A stretch of DNA of 7,223 nucleotides, taken from the NCBI GenBank assembly GCA_015485845.1, contig WFSU01000190.1, forward strand, positions 1 to 7,223, written 5' to 3'. The notes beneath the pieces are model-generated. The model was given only the letters and a program-made list of their open reading frames with translations. It had not been told where the DNA came from and searched no databases. Each line of letters begins with the position of its first letter. Position 1 is the stretch's first letter. This document shows positions 4,775 to 7,223 of the stretch, in pieces. The DNA is from Nitratifractor sp. GTDB lineage: Bacteria > Campylobacterota > Campylobacteria > Campylobacterales > Sulfurovaceae. The position numbers and the translations under genes are program-made.

Positions 4775-5626
4775 ATGCCCAAAACCGAAACCATGCACCA
4801 CATCCGCTACACCTTCCCCCAAGTCACGCTCCTGCGCGAAAGCGGTATCGGTGTCGCCGAGATCGCAGCACGCACCTGCTATGACAGTTTTGCCAACTCA
4901 GAGAATGACGCGATCCGTCAAGCGCCCGAACATCTCGACGTAGAAGCGATCAACGCCATCGACGACTCCGATCTGCTCGACAGCCTCGCCTGGGTACACC
5001 ACCACCACTCGATCATCGAACACTCCACATTGAGTTACCTCGTGCGGGGCACATCCCGAGGTGTCTTGCAGGAGCATGCCCGTCACCGGGTACAGTCGAT
5101 CTCGGTACGCTCCACCCGCTACACCATGTCCTCGGTCATCAATGCATTCGTCGCGGCCATCGTCAGCGGCGAGGGCGAAGCGGCCTTTGTTCGAAATGTC
5201 CTGCCTCTCGATCTGTTTGTTGTCGCTGACGAAGCGTATCAGCGTATTGAGATCGCCGGGATGTATGCCAAGCTCCACTACCAATACACCCTCTCTCCTG
5301 AATATTTCATCGAAAATGCCGTCGCCAAATCCTCTCGCCATCTCCTCGAAGAGCCCGCTGACGCCGATACCCTCTATGCCGCCCTCGAAGCGGGCAAAAA
5401 AAAGCGCAACGTCGGGGATGCGTTCAAGCATGTCGTCTCGGACAACTGGAAAGTAGATATGGTCATCACCTTCAATCTCCGCAGCCTCAAAAACTACTTT
5501 GACCTGCGCACCTCCGGGGCGGCGTGGTTTCAGATCCGCTGGCTGGCCGAAGCTATGAAAACAGTCACCCCCGAGAAATACCTGCGGCTCATCGACAAAA
5601 GGTATAAGCGGATTGATTCACAGTAG
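4775..5626 (+). CDS. thyX: Flavin-dependent thymidylate synthase ThyX
   Basis: This encodes 283 residues. ThyX methylates dUMP to dTMP using methylenetetrahydrofolate, with FAD and NAD(P)H as reductant, replacing ThyA. The defining RHRX7S motif is present as RHRVQSISVRS (R103, H104, R105, S113) followed by TRY. Upstream is the expected EHSTLSYLVRGTSRGVLQEH segment, and the C-terminal substrate/FAD segment reads FNLRSLKNYFDLRTSGAAW (about 233-251). The ATG at 4775 is preferred: it follows the promoter at 4738-4746 by a suitable distance and has a weak GAGTAAG upstream. ATG 4760 would be nearly leaderless, and ATG 4793 lacks an RBS, so the start is not fully settled. It is divergent from dgt. 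The downstream transpeptidase gene begins 45 bp after its stop with no terminator between them. Confidence 0.94.
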   Translation: MPKTETMHHIRYTFPQVTLLRESGIGVAEIAARTCYDSFANSENDAIRQAPEHLDVEAINAIDDSDLLDSLAWVHHHHSIIEHSTLSYLVRGTSRGVLQEHARHRVQSISVRSTRYTMSSVINAFVAAIVSGEGEAAFVRNVLPLDLFVVADEAYQRIEIAGMYAKLHYQYTLSPEYFIENAVAKSSRHLLEEPADADTLYAALEAGKKKRNVGDAFKHVVSDNWKVDMVITFNLRSLKNYFDLRTSGAAWFQIRWLAEAMKTVTPEKYLRLIDKRYKRIDSQ

Positions 5627-5638
5627 GTTCACCTTTTT

Positions 5639-5671
5639 GTGGTACTCTCCCATAAAAATTGGGAGAACCAC
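5639..5671 (+). promoter_or_regulatory. Hairpin masking the Shine-Dalgarno of the L,D-transpeptidase gene
   Basis: GTGGT (5639-5643) pairs with ACCAC (5667-5671) and TCTCCCA (5646-5652) with TGGGAGA (5660-5666). This makes a 12-bp stem with a 2-nt AC bulge and a TAAAAAT loop. The SD GGGAG (5661-5665) is wholly inside the 3' arm, and the stem ends directly before the GTG start at 5672. No T-run follows on either strand, so it is not an intrinsic terminator. It should limit initiation unless opened, for example by heat, a protein, an sRNA, or a ribosome terminating on thyX 13 nt upstream. Confidence 0.6.
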
Positions 5672-7223
5672 GTGAAAAACATTGTGATCTTTTTTCTTCT
5701 CATGGCAGGGATGCTCGTGGCGTCACCTTTTGATGCTGCGATCACACAAACCAAAAGTCCTTTTGCCAAAACACTCAAGACCCTCTATGCCAAAAACGGT
5801 AATCACCCCTTCTGGTCGGGTGTAGCTAAATCCAAGCAACTCGACACCCTCCTCGACCTGCTCGACGACCCCTACTTCAACTACAAAAACAAACCGTTCA
5901 ACCGCACCCAGATCGATCGCTTGCTCGCTCAGATGGGCAGTGACATCCAACCTTCAGGAGTAAAAGAGCGACTGGACGTCGCCTTGACCGATGCCTTTCT
6001 GCGTCTGCTCCATTTTGTCCGGGTCGGGGATGTCAACTGGGGACTGGTCAAGCGTAAAATGGCGCGCCTCAAAGCGACTCAGGATGTCCGAGCCACCTGG
6101 GAGATCCACCCTCGAGGGATGCCTTCTGTTCAAAGTATCTACACCGCCCTCTCCGGTGGGAAAATTTACCCATTCCTCTCGGCACAAGTCCCCCTGCCCC
6201 ATCGCTATCAACAACTCATTACCCTCCTCGGAAAATACCGCGCAATGCCCAATTGGAAAAAGATCCCTTACGGTAAGCTTCTTAAACCCCACGGCATGGA
6301 TGATCGGATCCGCAGCATCAAAAAGCGGCTCCATTTCTTCGGTGATTTTCCCGGCAATGACACCGGTACCGGCTGGAGCAGCAGTTTGACCCGAGCCGTT
6401 CGCAGTTTCAAAATACGTTTCAATCTCCCCAAAGGGGATTACATCGACAACAAAGTAATCCTCTACCTCAACAAACCCAAAAGCTTTTACCTTCGGAAAA
6501 TTCTCACCAATCTCGATATCCTCAAACTCTACCCACGTCACCTCGAAGCAGAGTATGCCGAGGTGAATGTCCCCGACTACCGGCTCCGCTACATTCAGCA
6601 TGGTAAAACCGTCTTTTCCAGCCCTCTTGTCGTCGGACGCATCGACCGTCCGACACCGATTTTTAACGATCAAATCGAATACATGGTACTCAACCCCACC
6701 TGGACGATCACCAACAATCTCGTCCGTCGGGATCTCATCCCTGTCCTGCGTACCAATCCCGGATATCTCAAAGCCCACAATATCCATGTCTTTCAGGGGG
6801 GCAAGGAAGTACCACTCAATTTTGCCAAACTGGCCCGCGCGGAGCATGGAGGTGCGATTCCCTATCGCTTTGTTCAGTTTCCCAGCGACAAAAACGCTCT
6901 CGGTCGGGTCAAGTTTATGTTTCCCAACAAGTACTCCGTCTACCTGCACGATACCGACAATCATTCCCTCTTCCAGTACCGTTACCGGGTCTTCAGCTCG
7001 GGGTGCATGCGGGTAGGCAAGCCGTTTGACTTCATGAAGCTCCTCCTGCGCCACGCCAAAGGAAGCTACCCCAAGTCACGCATCCAAACGATCCTCTCCA
7101 CCAACAAGCCTACCACCATCCGCCTGACCAAACCGATCCCCGTGCACATCGTTTACAATACCGTCTACCGCGAAGGGGGCAAAGATCACTTTCTCTACGA
7201 CATATATATGTACGACCAAATGA
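5672..7223 (+). CDS. ycbB: YcbB/LdtD-type L,D-transpeptidase, 3' end cut by window
   Basis: The frame is open for 517 codons to the window edge. It forms 3-3 cross-links between peptidoglycan stem peptides in the periplasm. Residues 1-18 (KN then IVIFFLLMAGMLVA) look like a signal peptide or membrane anchor. Next come the family's scaffold region (about 30-200) and a peptidoglycan-binding-like helical segment (about 208-265, with IKKRLHFFGDFP). The YkuD catalytic domain starts near 297: NALGRVKFMFPNKYSVYLHDT carries His426, and FSSGCMRV carries the nucleophile Cys445, the SSGC form seen in YcbB. The end (HFLYDIYMYD) resembles the usual C-terminus, so only a few residues are probably missing. 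The GTG start at 5672 has GGGAG 6 nt upstream, but inside a hairpin. Family assignment is firm; the exact orthologue name is less so. Confidence 0.9.
   Translation, partial: MKNIVIFFLLMAGMLVASPFDAAITQTKSPFAKTLKTLYAKNGNHPFWSGVAKSKQLDTLLDLLDDPYFNYKNKPFNRTQIDRLLAQMGSDIQPSGVKERLDVALTDAFLRLLHFVRVGDVNWGLVKRKMARLKATQDVRATWEIHPRGMPSVQSIYTALSGGKIYPFLSAQVPLPHRYQQLITLLGKYRAMPNWKKIPYGKLLKPHGMDDRIRSIKKRLHFFGDFPGNDTGTGWSSSLTRAVRSFKIRFNLPKGDYIDNKVILYLNKPKSFYLRKILTNLDILKLYPRHLEAEYAEVNVPDYRLRYIQHGKTVFSSPLVVGRIDRPTPIFNDQIEYMVLNPTWTITNNLVRRDLIPVLRTNPGYLKAHNIHVFQGGKEVPLNFAKLARAEHGGAIPYRFVQFPSDKNALGRVKFMFPNKYSVYLHDTDNHSLFQYRYRVFSSGCMRVGKPFDFMKLLLRHAKGSYPKSRIQTILSTNKPTTIRLTKPIPVHIVYNTVYREGGKDHFLYDIYMYDQM

Noticed and set aside
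5639..5671. Reading the hairpin after thyX as an intrinsic terminator
   Set aside because: Neither strand has a T-run after the stem (GTGAAAAAC on plus; A-rich on minus), and the stem instead covers the next gene's RBS.
5954..7054. 366-codon open frame on the minus strand
   Set aside because: It is antisense to the L,D-transpeptidase, whose plus-strand frame has clear catalytic motifs and an RBS. The minus peptide shows no recognisable domain, and such long shadows arise from codon bias in GC-rich genes.
1..7223. CRISPR array, tRNA, rRNA, phage genes or a multi-gene defence system
   Set aside because: I found no regularly spaced repeats, no tRNA-like or rRNA-like segments and no transposase, integrase or defence proteins beyond the toxin-antitoxin pair.

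Overview
The window reads as a stretch of bacterial chromosome with housekeeping genes and one small accessory insert. The protein set is BipA/TypA, a canonical dGTPase with an HD site, the flavin-dependent thymidylate synthase ThyX, a YcbB-type L,D-transpeptidase and a BaiN/HI0933-type flavoprotein. Several promoters consist of a strong, sometimes TG-extended -10 (GCTATAAT) with little or no -35. Together these suggest a Campylobacterota (Epsilonproteobacteria) genome of moderate to fairly high GC for that group. This placement is inferred from protein feel and promoter style, not from a search.

Layout: (1) 1-513, plus strand: the C-terminal part of an HI0933/BaiN-family FAD oxidoreductase, cut by the window start. 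(2) 514-824: an AT-rich gap with a consensus-like sigma70 promoter, two doubtful tiny ORFs and several weak inverted repeats. (3) 825-1458, plus strand: a two-gene toxin-antitoxin module, a small antitoxin overlapping a PIN-domain VapC-like RNase. It is AT-richer than its surroundings and probably acquired. (4) 1461-3281, minus strand: bipA, convergent with vapC across 2 bases. Its 5' leader carries a repeated palindrome and a -10 enclosed by an inverted repeat. (5) 3418-4527, minus strand: dgt. (6) 4528-4774: the divergent dgt/thyX intergenic region, mostly filled by a hairpin-rich segment of about 174 bp bounded by 19-bp inverted repeats (18/19 identical). (7) 4775-5626, plus strand: thyX. 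(8) 5672-7223, plus strand: a YcbB/LdtD-type L,D-transpeptidase, open at the window end. Its Shine-Dalgarno lies inside a strong predicted hairpin.

Functionally, dgt and thyX form a divergent dNTP-pool pair: dGTP hydrolysis and de novo dTMP synthesis. thyX is followed after 45 bp by a peptidoglycan cross-linking enzyme that may be cotranscribed with it. bipA and dgt lie in the same direction 136 bp apart, but bipA has its own likely promoter.

I see no CRISPR array, tRNA, rRNA or complete transposase, and no clear multi-gene defence or biosynthetic system. The most unusual content is intergenic: the inverted-repeat-bounded structured element, the bipA leader repeats and the RBS-masking hairpin ahead of the transpeptidase gene.
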